In this document: piece after piece, positions 27,020-39,154 of the stretch
Layout: every line of letters starts with the position of its first letter
Numbering within the stretch: position 1 is the first letter of the stretch
From: Cristatella mucedo
Lineage: Eukaryota; Bryozoa; Phylactolaemata; Cristatellidae
Direction: 5' to 3'
DNA length: 64,000 nt
Assembly: GCA_009760855.2 (NCBI GenBank)
Contig: WPIO01000139.1
Coordinates: 186,001 to 250,000 of the forward strand
Notes under the pieces: generated by a model
Database searches by the model: none
What the model saw: only the letters and a program-made list of their open reading frames with translations
Told to the model about the DNA's origin: nothing
Program-made: the position numbers and the translations under genes

Positions 27020-27741
27020 GAGCCATACAGACGAGCCAAATTCATCCACCTACCACAGCTATCCCATGGCAATACCGCTGGAGGAAGCGGGTATGGGACA
27101 GCTTCCGACAGAGTAGTCACAACAGCTGTAAAGCGCCAGAAAAATGTAAGTGCACAGCTGCAGCAGACGTAGACGAAGGAGGTGCAACATATGACGGCTT
27201 CCCATCCAGTGGCGAGGTGGTAGTGGTAAGCAGCGAGGCAATGGTAGTATGTGACAAGGAGCAGGCGGCCCAATCGAGCTAAGTCTCTGCTGGGAAGCTC
27301 AGAAACGAGAGCTTCATAGCTGCAGAGAGCATCTCGGCGACAAAGAGTGCCCGAGTGAGCGACTTCTCGGCTTCAGCTGCGAGAGCTTCTAGGTGGTGGA
27401 GAGCACCCACACAAGCGTTTCGGCGCTGAGTACAGAGAAGCACCGAGAGATAGCCATCAGCAGTGAGAGGGTAGTAGCCTGCGACCAGGTGCTGGCGGCC
27501 CACTAGAGCGACATCTTAGCTGCAAAAAGAAACAGAGAGAGCTTCTCAGTGTATTGAAGTGTGTCCATGAGAGCGACCTCTTGGCCACCAAGTGCAGCAG
27601 CGAGAGTGTCTTAGTGGCGGTGAAGAGTAGCCGCACGAGCGTCTCGGTGCAGAGCGAAGAGGAGCACAGCAAGATTAAGATAGCAGCCGGCAGCGAGGCA
27701 AGAGTAGCCTGCGCCTCGTCGAAGGCTGCCTGCAAACGAAG
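27020..27741 (+). repeat. Degenerate coding-like tandem repeat, about 230-bp unit
   Basis: Unit boundaries recur at 'gcggccca' (about 27267 and 27496). Translated units align: unit 1 has VESTHTSVSALSTEKHRE and IAISSERVVACDQVLAAH, unit 2 has VKSSRTSVSVQSEEEHSK and IAAGSEARVACASSKAA, and the end of an earlier unit reads VVVSSEAMVVCDKEQAAQ. The units lie in different frames and contain stops, so the region is decayed coding repeat or non-coding satellite. A further partial unit follows the purine tract at 28230. Confidence 0.7.
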
Positions 27742-28226
<485 letters not shown>

Positions 28227-28229
28227 GAG

Positions 28230-28380
28230 CTTAGGCGAAGCACAGGATGTAGTGAGTTGCTACGGTGGAGGAAAGCACCCCCACGAACCTCTCGATGCAG
28301 AGCGAAGGGCAGCGAAACCTCAAGATTGGCTTGGCTGAGTGGAACTCCGAGAACATCGAGGCCACAATATGACAGTGTTT
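28230..28380 (+). repeat. Partial third unit of the coding-like repeat
   Basis: Reads EESTPTNLSMQSEGQRN and then LKIGLAEWNSENIEA, aligning with the second half of unit 2 (VKSSRTSVSVQSEEEHSK). The GA tract therefore sits between repeat units. This suggests the tract expanded from a purine-rich unit junction. Confidence 0.6.
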
Positions 28381-28764
28381 TTCGAAGGGCACGGACCGGC
28401 CGGCAAAGAGTGCATAAGACCGGCCATCTGGGCTCGCATGTAGGTGACCATCGGGAACTGCCTGACAGTGGGAGCGGTGCCCCACCATTGCCAAAAGGTG
28501 GGCAGCATCTACGACTGGGTGCTCGCGAGGGGCAGAGCTGATGTGTGCCTCCTGCGAGTGACTGTCACGTAGCCTGCACCCTATCCAAGCCGGTCGGAGA
28601 TCGTTATTGCTAAAATAATATCCTGATAGAGCCAGAAAGACGAACCACTGTACAGGGCACCCCTTGAGCAGGCAGAAGGGGAGACCTCAGAAAGCCAACG
28701 ATACATTCTAGTCGTGAGGGCCGCCCTCTCCCCACCTATGTTGGTGGACTCTGAAATCTATTTT

Positions 28765-29058
28765 ACATGGGAAAAATGATAGAGTGTGCACCTGGAGCTT
28801 CTGCTTTTGAAATTAGTGAAGGGCCTTGGCACTAACTTACATGCCTCAACTGTGACCCAAAGCTAAGCCTTTGACGAAGCCCAGCTTCAGGCCACTAATG
28901 CATGTTATATTTCGTGTCGTCTGCTGCGATTGATCGAGCTCTCCTATAAGTGCCCGATGAGAGTCATAAAGTGGAGTCTCGTTACAGCTTACGTTTGCCT
29001 GCTGTGTCTCTCACTTGGACACCCACTAGAACAGCCACCTCTTCAGTCACTGTCATAT
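28765..29058 (+). repeat. Downstream copy of the ~290-bp direct repeat
   Basis: Partner of 26296-26588. It is immediately preceded by a purine run (GGGAAAAA at 28770), as a polypurine tract would be before a 3' LTR. No clear target-site duplication was found outside the pair, so an LTR origin stays unproven. Confidence 0.8.
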
Positions 29059-29692
29059 AGCACTACTCATTTTAGTGTTCTAATACTTGATTATCATTAT
29101 ACCAGTAGCATTACGTACCCATTAATCTTAGTATCTAGAAACTGTACAACTCTGAGTAGCTTGTTTGATCTGAAATGCCAATTAGCAGTCCTTACTAAGG
29201 TTCTGTGCATTGGAACTCGTTAACTTCCGAAACGTCGTCCTGATCTCTTGGTGAGCGAGTTTGGCAACATTCGTGAAGCTTTCATCGGCCAAAATCCCCT
29301 TTTTCAGTAAAGGGTGCACGGGCTGTTGGCTGGCCGGTTCTCGTACTGGGACCAGTGCTGCAAAGTCACACCTCGCGGTTAGGAGGGACCAATCCAGCTC
29401 TGACTGTCTTTTCAGTTTGTAAACTTGTCCTCGCGATCGCTTGGATCTCATTGAACCTTCTGCAGTTATGGCAATAGTTCTGTTTACTGCAAAGAACTGG
29501 AATATTATTGCTTTTCAATGAGTGTCATCTTAGCTCGGTAGGAGAGTCCATAGCTGCTTTACCTGTTGGACTTTTCGGGCCGCAATTGATAGACCTACAT
29601 CTATGCAATCAGCCCATAAGATATCGGTTGCCATGTTTCCTGACATATTACAGCAAGCACTTCAATCGCTCTACAAATCCTACACACGTTAT
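29059..29692. other. Spacer, nothing recognised
   Basis: Short frames on both strands (29182-29451 minus, 29508-29792 plus, the latter running into the next LINE tail). None is recognised. Confidence 0.4.
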
Positions 29693-30280
29693 CATAATAA
29701 TAATAATGCACCTGATAAAGCTCCCTCAGAGAACTCAATGTCTTTCTAGGCGCTTTACATTTGCTGCAAAGGGAAATGCAATTGAATGGTGAGTAATACA
29801 ATGCTTGATAAACAATATGAACATGTTTAGGGGTGACTTGCACAGGATCAGCATGCAAATGTGGTTAGTGGAAGCATGCACAGTGTTAGCACACATAAGC
29901 ACATGAAGGACGAATCACAGGGACCCACTAAATGCTGTCCTAAATAGGTGAGTTTTTAAGTTCTTTTTAAATGTGGTCAAGTCAAAGGATGTTGGAATAC
30001 AAGTCGGATGGGAGTTACACGATGTGGGAGCATACGAACTAAATGCACGGTCTAAAAATAATTTGAGGTTCTTACGAGGTATTGATAGACTGCTGGATTC
30101 CAAAAACCTGGTGGTACGAGGCTTAGCCTGGTGGGAGAGTAGATCAGAGCGATAGGCTGGAGCATAATAATTAAGTGACCTGAAATTAAGCGACAAAACC
30201 TTGAAGGCAATCCGTTGCTTGACTGGTAGCTATTGCAGGTCAGCGAGGAGTGGTGTGATGTGGCGACTGCCATGCTCTTA
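29693..30280 (-). mobile_element. Older family A LINE, 3' part (host of a nested copy)
   Basis: TTA tail, 3' hairpin, UTR and the end of the ORF, which reads NLKTHLFRTAFSGSL and then stops. This is the natural C-terminus of the family. The copy breaks off at 30280 in the C-terminal domain, exactly where the fragment starting at 33906 continues. Confidence 0.9.
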
Positions 30281-30446
30281 ATAAAAATAATAATAATAAT
30301 GTACTTAAAAAAGCGCCCTCTGATAACTTAATCTCTTTCTAGGTGCTTTACATTTGCTGCAAAGAGAAATGCAATTAAATGGTAAATAAATCATGCTTAA
30401 AAAACAAACGAAATGAATAACGTCGTTAGGGGTTACATGCACTGGG

Positions 30447-32655
30447 TCAGCATGCAAATGTGGTTAGTGGCAGCATGAACAGTGTCAGCACGCATAAGCA
30501 CATCGAGGACGAATCACAAGGACCCACTAAATGCTGTCCTAAATAGGTCTGTTTTAGGTTCCTTTTAAATGTGGTCAGGTCAGGGGATGTTCTGACGCAG
30601 GTCGGGAGGGAGTTCCAGGCTTTGGGAGCATACGAACTAAATGCACGATCTCCAAAGGATCTAAGGTTTGTACGAGGTATTTCTAGACTGTTGGATTCCG
30701 AAAAGCAGGTGGTACGATGCTTGGCCTGATGGGGGAGTATGTCGGAGAGATAGGCTGGAGCCATAGAGCAAAGGGACCTAAAAGTGAGCGATTAAACCTT
30801 GAAGTCAATCCGTTGCTTGACTAGTAGCCATTGCAGGTCGGCGAGAAGTGGAGTAATGTGGCAACTCCGGCGCTCACGACAGAGAACCCTAGCTGCAGAG
30901 TTTTGCACAAGCTGCAATCGCCTGATTGCACCTGCTGGTAGGCCAGTAAGCAGTGAGTTGCAGAAGTCGAGACGAGATGTCACGAATGCATGGACCAACT
31001 TGGACGTGGTATCCTTATCTAAACAAGCCCTAATTTTACCAATGTTATGAAGCTGAAAATAGGTGGATTTGACTGTGGAGCTGATATGGTCGTCTAACGA
31101 GAGGTCGCTTTGGAATATGACACCTAGATTTCGAGCTGATTTGACAGGAGATATGCTGGCAGAGCCAATGTTGAGCGTCAGCCTTTCCAATTTCTGAATC
31201 ACACTGGGTTTGCCCAAAACTAGTAAGTTAGTCTTGTCATCGTTTAGTTTTAGAAAATTTGCTGCCATCCATGTGCGGTTGTCATCAATGCATGCAGCAA
31301 GTGAGTTTAGAGAATTTGAGGTGCTCGAAGGCTGTGAGAGATCAAAGCAAAGGTACAACTTAGTATCATCCGCATAGAAATGAAAGCCTAGGTTGTGCTT
31401 GGCAATCACATCAGCAAGAGGGAGAGTATAAACCGTGAAAAGAACCGGACCAAGCACTGAGCCCTGAGGTACTCCATATTTCAGAGGTACTTCAGATGAT
31501 CTTTGTTCATTCACGTCCATACTCTGGAGTCTCCCACTGACATAGGACCTGAACCATTGCAGAGCAGACCAGTGATGCCCTGGCGAGATGAGAGGCTCTC
31601 TAGAAGAACTTTGTGATCGACAGTGTCAAAAGCTGCCGAAAGATCGAGCAAAACAAGCAGAAACACTCTACCCATGTCTGCATTCCTAAGTAGGTCGTTG
31701 TATACCCGAAGCAATGCTGACTCTGTGGAGTGATTAGCTCTAAAGCCGGACTGGAACTTACTAGCAAGGTGTGAGGTTTTGATATGTGAGTTTAGCTGGT
31801 CTACCACGACCCGTTCGAGTGTCTTTGACAGAAATGGTAGAAGGGAGACTGTGCGGTAGTTGCTCACGTTCTCTTGGTCTAGTGCTGCTTTCTTGAGGAG
31901 AGGCCTGACTACAGCTTTTTTGAAAGGTGCTGGGACATGACCTGAGGCTAATGAAATATTTATGATCTTAGTTATGCATGGCAGCAGGAGATCAATGCAG
32001 CATATGAGCAGGACAGTGGGAATAGGGTCCAGAGGGCTTGTTGTCTTCTTTGATTGCAATACGAACTTTATGACTAGATCATTAGTTACTTGCTTAAATG
32101 CAGACATTAAGGTGCAGCTAGGAACCAAGGAACAGCATTCTTGTGGGAGGTTTCATCGCAGGGATGGATTCCCTGATCTTGTCTATCTTCTGCGCAAAGA
32201 ATCAAGAGAAGCGATCGGCTAGATCATCACAAGGATCATCAGGTAAGGAACTAATCTGGGAATGGTTGAGGAGATGGTTTACTGTCAACATCAGTATTTT
32301 TGGATTGTGCATCTGTGATTCAACAATGTTTCCATAGAAGCTAGACTTGGCCTTTGCTAGGATCGATTGGTACGACTTACAGTAGTCTTCATATGCCTGT
32401 CGATGGACAGTTGGTCCGGATCTTTTGTATGCTTTTTCAAGCTTCCCTTTAGTAGACCTGGCTAGTTTAATGTCTATGGTAAACCATAGGCCATCTGGGC
32501 GGGGGTGCACAGTGCACTTTGTCAGAGGTGTAAACTCGTCGAGCGTGTCAGCTAGCGTCTTGTTGTAGCTATCTACCAATGATGACAGATCAGAGGGAGG
32601 ACTGAGCAGCAGAGTGGAAGCAGATATTCTTGCACGGACAGCATCGATATCAAGG
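30447..32655 (-). pseudogene. Linker, reverse transcriptase and C-terminal domain of family A
   Basis: The linker has YNKTLADTLDEFTPLTK and HPRPDGLWFT. The RT has KKAVVRPLLKKAALDQ, SLLPFLSKTLERVVVDQLNSH, FQSGFRANHSTESALL, motif A LLDLSAAFDTVDH, motif B PQGSVLGPVLF, intact motif C FYADDTKLYL and FLKLNDDKT. The C-terminal domain follows (LDFCNSLLTGLPAG, LLADLQWLLVKQRIDF). Breaks include frameshifts near 32150 and 31515, a TAA at 30792-30794 where other copies have Leu, and a late frameshift near 30500. Confidence 0.93.
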
Positions 32656-32729
32656 GTCTTGAGGTTTCGCGATTCAAAGGTTATTTTAGAAGAGGATGTG
32701 GGCACACACTGTAGATTGAATGAGATCTG

Positions 32730-33700
32730 CATGTGGTTAGATAAGCAGGATTTGGTAATAATTGGTGATGACAAAGTGCACTTGTATGAGAAAATCTGGT
32801 CGAGTGTGTGACCCTTGGTGTGGGTAGGGCCATGCACATGAGCCACAAGAGACAATAGTCAGTCAATGCACGAAATTTGGTGCTGAAAGCGTCAGATAAG
32901 TTATCAAAGTGAACGTTGAAATCACCCATTACGACGAAGGATCGATTTTTTGCACACAGAATCAAAATGAGATCGGAGAAATCTGAGATAAAGGAGGATC
33001 TGGTACCTGGTGGGCGATAGATTACTGCCACTATCGGTAGCTTTTTTCGGGTTAGACCAAGATAATTGATTCAAAAGACTGCTTCGAGGGTACTGCAGAT
33101 GGCTTGAAGTTGAATTTCGAGCGAACGATAATAGCAACTCCACCTCCAGTTTTGATTGATCTAGGGGTGCGAAAGAACGAGAAACCGGATGGAGTTGAGT
33201 CTTTAATTGTCGGGCAGTTTATCGATTTCAGCCAGGTTTCAGTTAGGGCGAGCAGGTCAAAACCATTTTCAGAAATGAGGACACTTATTACCACAGGTTT
33301 ATTGCACAGTGAGCAAGGATTCCAAAGGCAAGCGTTAAGTCTCACCGATGAAGTTACAACAGGCCTGATGACCACTAAGTTAGAGAGATTTACAGTGACG
33401 CATGTGGGGGAGCGTGCTGAGCGGTTCAAGACAATGCTAGGAATACCAAACGAGCGGGTACTCAGATCGCAGTTCCTGCCCAACGAGCTGCTTCTGATCA
33501 TGCGGTTCCAGCAGCCACTGGGGCTACTGGGTGCTTTTCTTTTGTTAATGCATAGTTCATGAATCTTAGCAACAACATTATTATCTAGGAATGCATTTGA
33601 TTTACGATGACGAAGCGATAGCAGCTGCTGACGATCTTAACTAACAAGCAGGTTACTAGCTGCCGGCGTAGCTAATGCAGCTGCCTGTGTGGGAAATAGA
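32730..33700 (-). pseudogene. N-terminal region and APE-type endonuclease domain of family A
   Basis: The EN nicks the target DNA to prime reverse transcription. The N-terminal stretch reads NNVVAKIHELCINKRK and is basic. EN landmarks follow: RLNACLWNPCSLCNK (Asn box, near 33340), LLALTETWL (catalytic Glu), VIYRPPG (near 33020), MGDFNVHFDN (Asp/Asn pair, near 32925), and THTKGHTLDQIF before the final box. The final box reads SNH near 32740, where the family usually has SDH. Coding passes through three frames, and a TAA lies near 33640 upstream of EN. Confidence 0.88.
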
Positions 33701-33719
33701 GCAGCCCGAAGTGATAAGC

Positions 33720-33905
33720 GTTTAGATGTCAATAGGCACGTAATTTCTTAAGCGCAACGGTCATATAAGAATCACAATAACTTTAAACAGTTCTTAGCTG
33801 TATCGTTTCCATATACGATGTTCGCAAGAACTTCGGTTTTCAGAAGAATTCTGCAATTAACACGAAAGCACGTTTGAGCTCTCTATGTCAGGAGGCGAGA
33901 ATGAT
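33720..33905 (-). other. Probable 5' UTR / promoter region of the full-length LINE
   Basis: The stretch between the first coding-like sequence and the resumption of the older host copy. CR1/L2-type elements carry an internal promoter at their 5' end, so this is where one would sit. No motif was recognised. No other copy in the window reaches this far, so the boundary rests on one junction. Confidence 0.55.
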
Positions 33906-34815
33906 TGACAGACCACCCTAGCTGCAGAGTTTTGCACCAGCTGCAATCGCCTGATCGCACATGCTGGTAGGCCAGTAAGCAGTGAGCTGCAGATGTCGAG
34001 ACGAGAGGTCACGAATGCATGGACCAACTTAGACGTGGTATCCTTTATCTAAACAAGCCCGAATTCTAGCAATGTTATGTACCTGAAAGTAAGCAGATAT
34101 GACTGTGGAGCTGATGTGGTCGCCTAACAAGAGGTCACTTTGGAGGATAACACCAAGATTTCGAGCTGATTCTACTGGAGATATGCTGGCAGAGCCAAAT
34201 TTGAGCGTCAGCCTTTCGAATTTCTGAATCATACTCGGTTTGCCTATAACTAGTTAGTTAAATTTATCATCGTTTAGGTTTTGAAACTTTGCAGCCATCA
34301 TTTGTGGGTGTCTTCAATACATACAGCAAGTGAGTTGAGAGAATTTGAGGTGCTCGAAGGCTGGGAGGGATCAAAGCAAAGGTACAACTGAGTATCATCC
34401 GCATAGCAGTGAAAGCCCAGATTGTGCTTGGCAATCACACCAGCAAGAGGGAGAGTATAAACCATGAAAAGATCCGGACCTAGCACGGAGCCCTGGGGTA
34501 CCTCATATTTGAGAGATACATCGGATGATCTTTGTCAATTCGCGTCAATACTCTGGAGTCCTCCACTGAGATAGGACCTTAACCATTGCAGAGCAGCGCC
34601 AGTGATGCCCAGGCGAGATGAGAGGCGCTCTAGAAGAACTTTGTGAACGATAATTTCAAAGCTGCCAAAAGATCGAGCAAAACAAGTAGAAACACTCAAC
34701 CCATGTCTGCATTCCTAAGTAGGTCGCTGTATACCCTAAGCAATGCTGACTCTGTGTAGTGATTAGCTCTAAAGCTTGACTGGAGCATCTAGCAAGGTTT
34801 GAAATTTTTAATTGA
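33906..34815 (-). mobile_element. Older family A LINE, upper part of the host copy
   Basis: Continues 29693-30280 beyond the nested element. Frames include QKFERLTLKFGSASISPVES (34029-34232) and FHCYADDTQLYLCFDPSQPS (34298-34486). Motif B survives only in part. Similarity ends near 34815 in the RT, just upstream of the ANHSTESALL word, which is the 5' truncation point of this copy. Confidence 0.9.
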
Positions 34816-35720
34816 ATGACACATACCTTTGCCGTACAGTACTATGCTCCAGACAAAGATCGGGATATATTCTTTTACTATTCCTTGGCTTTGAGCTGCA
34901 CATACAACCTCATGGAGCAATACATGAAATCAGTAGTTCACACAGACCTAAAGAGTGACAGAGCCACGTGGGTTTGAAGAAGCATTGCAAATGTTTATTT
35001 TGAGTTGCAGCAGGCATTCCAATAAAAGAAAATATGTGCATTCTGAATCCGGACGCAAAATTAAATTAACCTGTTGGTCACGCCAAGAGCTATAAAGATG
35101 GGGCACGAGTTCAAAGGCTGGTAACAACGCCCCACCGTCAGAGAAGCAATAGTGGCTTGCATCCTTCACAACAAAAGTTGTGTCAGCTTCCAAGATGTAA
35201 AACATGTCCATGTAGAGCAATCTTAAATCGTTTCCATATTAGCTTTGCTGGCAAATTTAACCTGCACGACCAAATGTTGATGTTCCTTGAGTTATTCATA
35301 ATCAGCAAAAAAGACGACGGCCAAGACCAAAACTATTCAAAGCAATTGAAATGGGAAGATACGTGGTTCGGAATAAGTATGCATTTACTTAACTTTTTGC
35401 AGTTGCGGGCAAGCTCAGTTTTAGACCAGACTGTTAAAATGAGCATGCTCACCCAGCATATATCCGTTAGCAACTGTAGCCTCATGAGCCGGTAAATTAT
35501 CCGTGTTCAAATTCAACCGTCGCTTCGTGATGCTTCCGGACTGGACTGCAAAAGGCAGCCTAAAAATGTGTCGGGGTTTTTAAATTTCATCTCAGGTCAG
35601 CCACAAAAACCAAGATTGTTCGTCAGGTTTAGATGAGCTTTTATCCAATCTAAAAGGTCGTAAATGCAAAGATTTGACGAAAGTGTGGACCTAATTTCGC
35701 TTTAGTAACCTAAAGCAGAA
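34816..35720. other. Spacer, nothing recognised
   Basis: Unassigned frames at 34948-35220 (-) and 35157-35495 (+, 112 codons). No domain or repeat was recognised. Confidence 0.35.
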
Positions 35721-35803
35721 ATATCCCTTTGCGGCAAATGTAAAGTGCCAAGAGAGAGATTGATTTCTCTGAGGGCGCTTTATCAAGTGTATTATTATTA
35801 TTA
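35721..35803 (+). mobile_element. Family A LINE, 3' tail-only insertion
   Basis: Only the last 83 bp: 'ccctttgcggcaaatgtaaa', the hairpin, 'tatcaagtgt' and an ATT repeat. One of several copies truncated to little more than the hairpin. Confidence 0.9.
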
Positions 35804-36456
35804 ATACATAAATAGTGCATCCACAAAACAATTATTCGGTCGGAAAAATCCAATTTCAGGTCTACAGGCATTCCGATTGAGTGACGAAGACAGCGACCTC
35901 AGTGCTCTTGACACAGGGCTTAAAAACCTGACTTGTACCTTGATGTTATATATATTTGCATACATTTGTTTTGGCTTAATGCGATTTGGTTCTGAAATGC
36001 AAAACCTATTCCAGATTGCGCTGCAGAACTCGTTCCAGTATCAATAAGGTCACGTGTATCCGTTCAGAGCGCTCGGTTGAGGCCTACCCAGTCAAGCTGG
36101 ACGGAAAGAAGTACTGCATGAGTGTAGGCCCACTGCTGCTCCTTGGATTCTTGCCGCCCACGGATGGCTGCATAATGCTGGTGTGGCCTTGCGAGGCCGT
36201 TACAATTGCGACAGTAATTTCATTTAAATACAGAACGATCGAAAGTTGCCTGCTTCAGGATGAAGGCAGACACTTTTCTGCGTTATACGAAGGCTTACGT
36301 AACCTTCAATCTGCAGGTCATTCTGCAGTGCAATGACTCACTTATAGACTTTCGTAAGTGAAAGTGGCAGTTACCACGTTCTCTCTCCCTGGGCTGGCTC
36401 CCCGTGAAGAATGGGTTTACTGCATACTCATGACCCTCACTTTTTACTGTCACTCC
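35804..36456. other. Spacer with one unassigned 116-codon ORF
   Basis: The frame 35986-36336 (+) encodes 116 residues with a hydrophobic central stretch (SVGPLLLLGFLPPTDG). No family was recognised and the length is near chance for this window. Confidence 0.3.
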
Positions 36457-36571
36457 GGAGCCAAGCGAAGCGATTAGGGGTTGGTGGCTGGCAGGGCAAG
36501 GTGACATGCTCAGTGGTCTGAGCATGTCGCCTTGCACCACCAGCCAACCCCTAATCGCTTTGCTTGGCTCC
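36457..36571. repeat. Long imperfect inverted repeat (~55-bp arms, 4-nt loop)
   Basis: Left arm 36457-36513 and right arm 36518-36571 pair over most of their length around a TGGT loop. The outer 25 or so bases match with a single substitution ('ggagccaagcgaagcgatta' against its complement with 'gctttgcttggctcc'). The arms differ by a few bases and small gaps in the middle. It could be a foldback element or a hairpin RNA precursor; no evidence of transcription is visible. Confidence 0.92.
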
Positions 36572-37929
36572 ACCTCTGACTGACCTCAAATCCTGTGCAG
36601 GTCGCATGCACTCGCAGCTTGGTGAACTATAGACTGACATCTTGACGTCCCATTACTGGAAAATACTTATAGGGAAACTGAAGAACCCACGTGCTCATCG
36701 GATATTTTCTTCATCCCTGTGAATTGACGTTTATTAACTTACGCATACATTCATTGAGTACGTTATTATAACTAATCGCTGGAAAGGTTTTTATCTGTGA
36801 ATAACTTGAAGTGTCCAGAATGAACTTAGTTGCCTTCTGAAGCTGAGCAAATACCGTTTTTATCATCACTAGTATTTTCTCTCCTGCCATCATTAGTTAT
36901 GTGGCGGTCGTTTCGGTAGGCTCAATTGTAACAGCAAGCTCGTTATTTCTAACTGGAATGGGACACTTAAGAGTGCCTGCACTAACATTAGCACTTTTCT
37001 CGGAAAACGTCATCACAATAATAGCTAAAACCTCGTGGTTTCCAAAATAGGAGTGTGGCTTTGTCTACGCCCTATTATCCATTCAGGTAGGTATACCATC
37101 CTTAGGATACGCCCTCGACAGGTCATCGTGCCATTCAGAATTACGACACGGGGCATCATTTTAGGATTAGATGTGGACAGGGCTGGGTGTCTTAAGTAGC
37201 AAAGTGTCGCAGTGTCAATTGCATTTAGCCACTCAATAGGCGGTAGCAGCTGTTAAGGAGAAGGATGTCGGCGACAACTGAAGTCTACTTAAAAGGATAA
37301 GGCACCTATAATCCTGTCTGGGATAATTCTTATGCTAGCTGTTAACTAATCTTTGAAAATTCTTTACGTATGTGGCACTTCCGCAATCATGGTGCTTGGA
37401 ATCACTGAAGTAGTCACTTAAATTTTTCACATGTGCGACGAATATGCTGCCTCTCACTGTCGCCTTCAAATTTGGGGTTTACTTAGGCAATTATGGCACA
37501 CGATTAAATAACTGATCTCAACCTGTCAGATCCATCTTTTCAAATTCACACAGCTTCTTTTATTCTGTATCAACAAATGCTTTTGAGAATGGAGGAATAT
37601 GCATGTTGCTTTGCTGTCTTTTGCCGAATGATGGCCGAATTTATGAGAGTCGCACTTTCTCATGTATTTTATTCTCAGGCTCATGCTTACCTCCACTCTA
37701 ACGTTTAAACCTTCCGTGGAAACATTTTCTAATCCGATATAAAATATGAGGCTGCCACGGAGAAAAAAACTCAACTAACTAGTTAGCCTGCTGCCATTGT
37801 GCAATGCGACTCCCTAACCTTCAGGGAGTTCTCGCAACCGTAATGTTTAGCGTAAGATACTTCGCTTCAAACTTCTTTATTTCAGCAGCTCTTGACCCAA
37901 CATACCAGTAGACTGTAATATAAGCAAAT
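36572..37929. other. Spacer, nothing recognised
   Basis: Short frames only (36711-36893 minus, 37526-37774 minus). No repeat copy was seen. Confidence 0.4.
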
Positions 37930-38010
37930 TATAATAATAATAATGGGTCGCCTACATAACGCCCTTAGAGAACTAAATCTGTAGCAACGTGTGTTACAAC
38001 TCATTGGAAG
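37930..38010 (-). mobile_element. LINE 3' tail-only remnant, decayed
   Basis: A TAA repeat followed by 'aacgcccttagagaactaaatct', recognisable as the right half of the family A hairpin. The left arm is degraded. Confidence 0.6.
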
Positions 38011-38104
38011 AGATTACCCAGAATGAATGGCATGCAGGCTACCATGCTTAGAGAAGCGTGCAAAAGCAGACAGCGCTATGCTTAGAAAACAATTTTAAAT
38101 CCCA

Positions 38105-38235
38105 AAGAAGGCACGGGGGGCCAATGGTTAGTCGGATGTCTGGCTAGTAGTGTTCAGTGATCCAAGCTCGGTTAAGCAGGCAAGGGATACGGAAGCAAAA
38201 ATTCCCATCCCGCTGACGAAGGAGAAGCTGCTGTG
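38105..38235 (+). mobile_element. Possible tRNA-like element
   Basis: An A-box-like 'atggttagtcgg' (38124-38135) and a B-box-like 'tgttcagtgatcc' (38151-38163) lie at tRNA-like spacing. No cloverleaf closes well, and no second copy was found. It could be a decayed SINE head or chance. Confidence 0.25.
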
Positions 38236-38544
38236 GGAAACGGGAGGGTTTTTAGTTCAGACTAAAATGATGCAAAAGAGATTTCATTTGCTTGCATACG
38301 CTGCAAGTAATATCCAGACTTAATTACAAATGAAGCAAAGGCCGCCTTCCTAAACATGAATTTCAGTTAGAGAGGGACGGCGAGACGACCCGAACAAGCG
38401 GTGGTGCTGGGCTGCACCCAGAGCACTGCACTGCACTGGAGGGGGTGAGGAGGTTCTACGTAGTGAAACTCAGAAACTGCCGTTTGCCTAAACCTAACAG
38501 GAGCTGGGCAAGAATTTATCGTGTGCCACCCACATACAATCTCG

Positions 38545-38830
38545 CCTCATTAGATGACCACATCAGCTCTACCGTCAACTCTGATTACTTTCAGCTGAGA
38601 CGCGTTTAAGATATTGTTGCGAGCTTAGACAAAGATACAATTGAAACGCTGGCTCTTGAATTGGTGTCCTGGCAGATTTTACTCTGTAGCTCACACACCA
38701 CCGGTCGTCCAGGGTGCGTTATAGAACGCCTACAATCGATTCATTAGAGTTTCTGCAGCCTGGCTCGTCTGTTGGAAACCTCGCAGCTGTCACATTACAA
38801 TATTTTAGCAGTCCACGATGGCCTACCATC
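38545..38830 (+). mobile_element. Family A LINE, old thumb/C-terminal fragment
   Basis: Reads SLDDHISSTVNSDYFQL, then LDKDTIETLALEL, aligned with SLDDHISSTVKSAYFQL and LDKDTTSKLVHAF of the better copies. Resemblance fades after about 38830. Several stops and shifts. Confidence 0.7.
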
Positions 38831-39154
38831 AAGTAATTATGGATTTTATGGTTCCATCACTCCCTATTGGCTCTCGTTCCTAAGTTTCCGTGGCAGTCGA
38901 TCTGAAATACCGACTTCTTAATCCTTCCTCGTACAAGGTATTTCCGTTGCTATGGTTACATAGATGTGCCTCTACCCACAATGATATACTTTGGAGACGT
39001 TACCTTCAATGTGCATACAAAAAAGCCACAGAGTCATTAATGACTGACGTAAAGTATCCTCTGATCAATTACGTTAAAAGGCTAAAAAACTGTTTTATCA
39101 AAGTGTTTGCTACTTCCATGTGCATAGCCCTATCGATGGCAATATTGCCGAGCT

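Larger units (their letters stand above)
30281..33905 (-). mobile_element. Family A CR1/L2-like LINE, apparently full-length, nested in an older copy
   Basis: About 3.6 kb. The 3' end at 30281 is a TAA/TTA repeat with the hairpin just inside. The upstream end at about 33905 is fixed by where the interrupted older copy resumes. Inside, in element order: a 5' leader of about 180 bp, an N-terminal Arg-rich region, EN, linker, RT, C-terminal domain, 3' UTR and tail. Only one ORF is seen; a separate ORF1 was not found. Several frameshifts and stops make it non-autonomous now. Closest relative in the window is 12811-14937. Confidence 0.92.

Noticed and set aside
38105-38235. 5S rRNA gene
   Set aside because: Words such as 'aagctcggttaagcagg' recall 5S rRNA, but the flanking conserved blocks are absent and the order is wrong. 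A weak tRNA-like reading fits slightly better.
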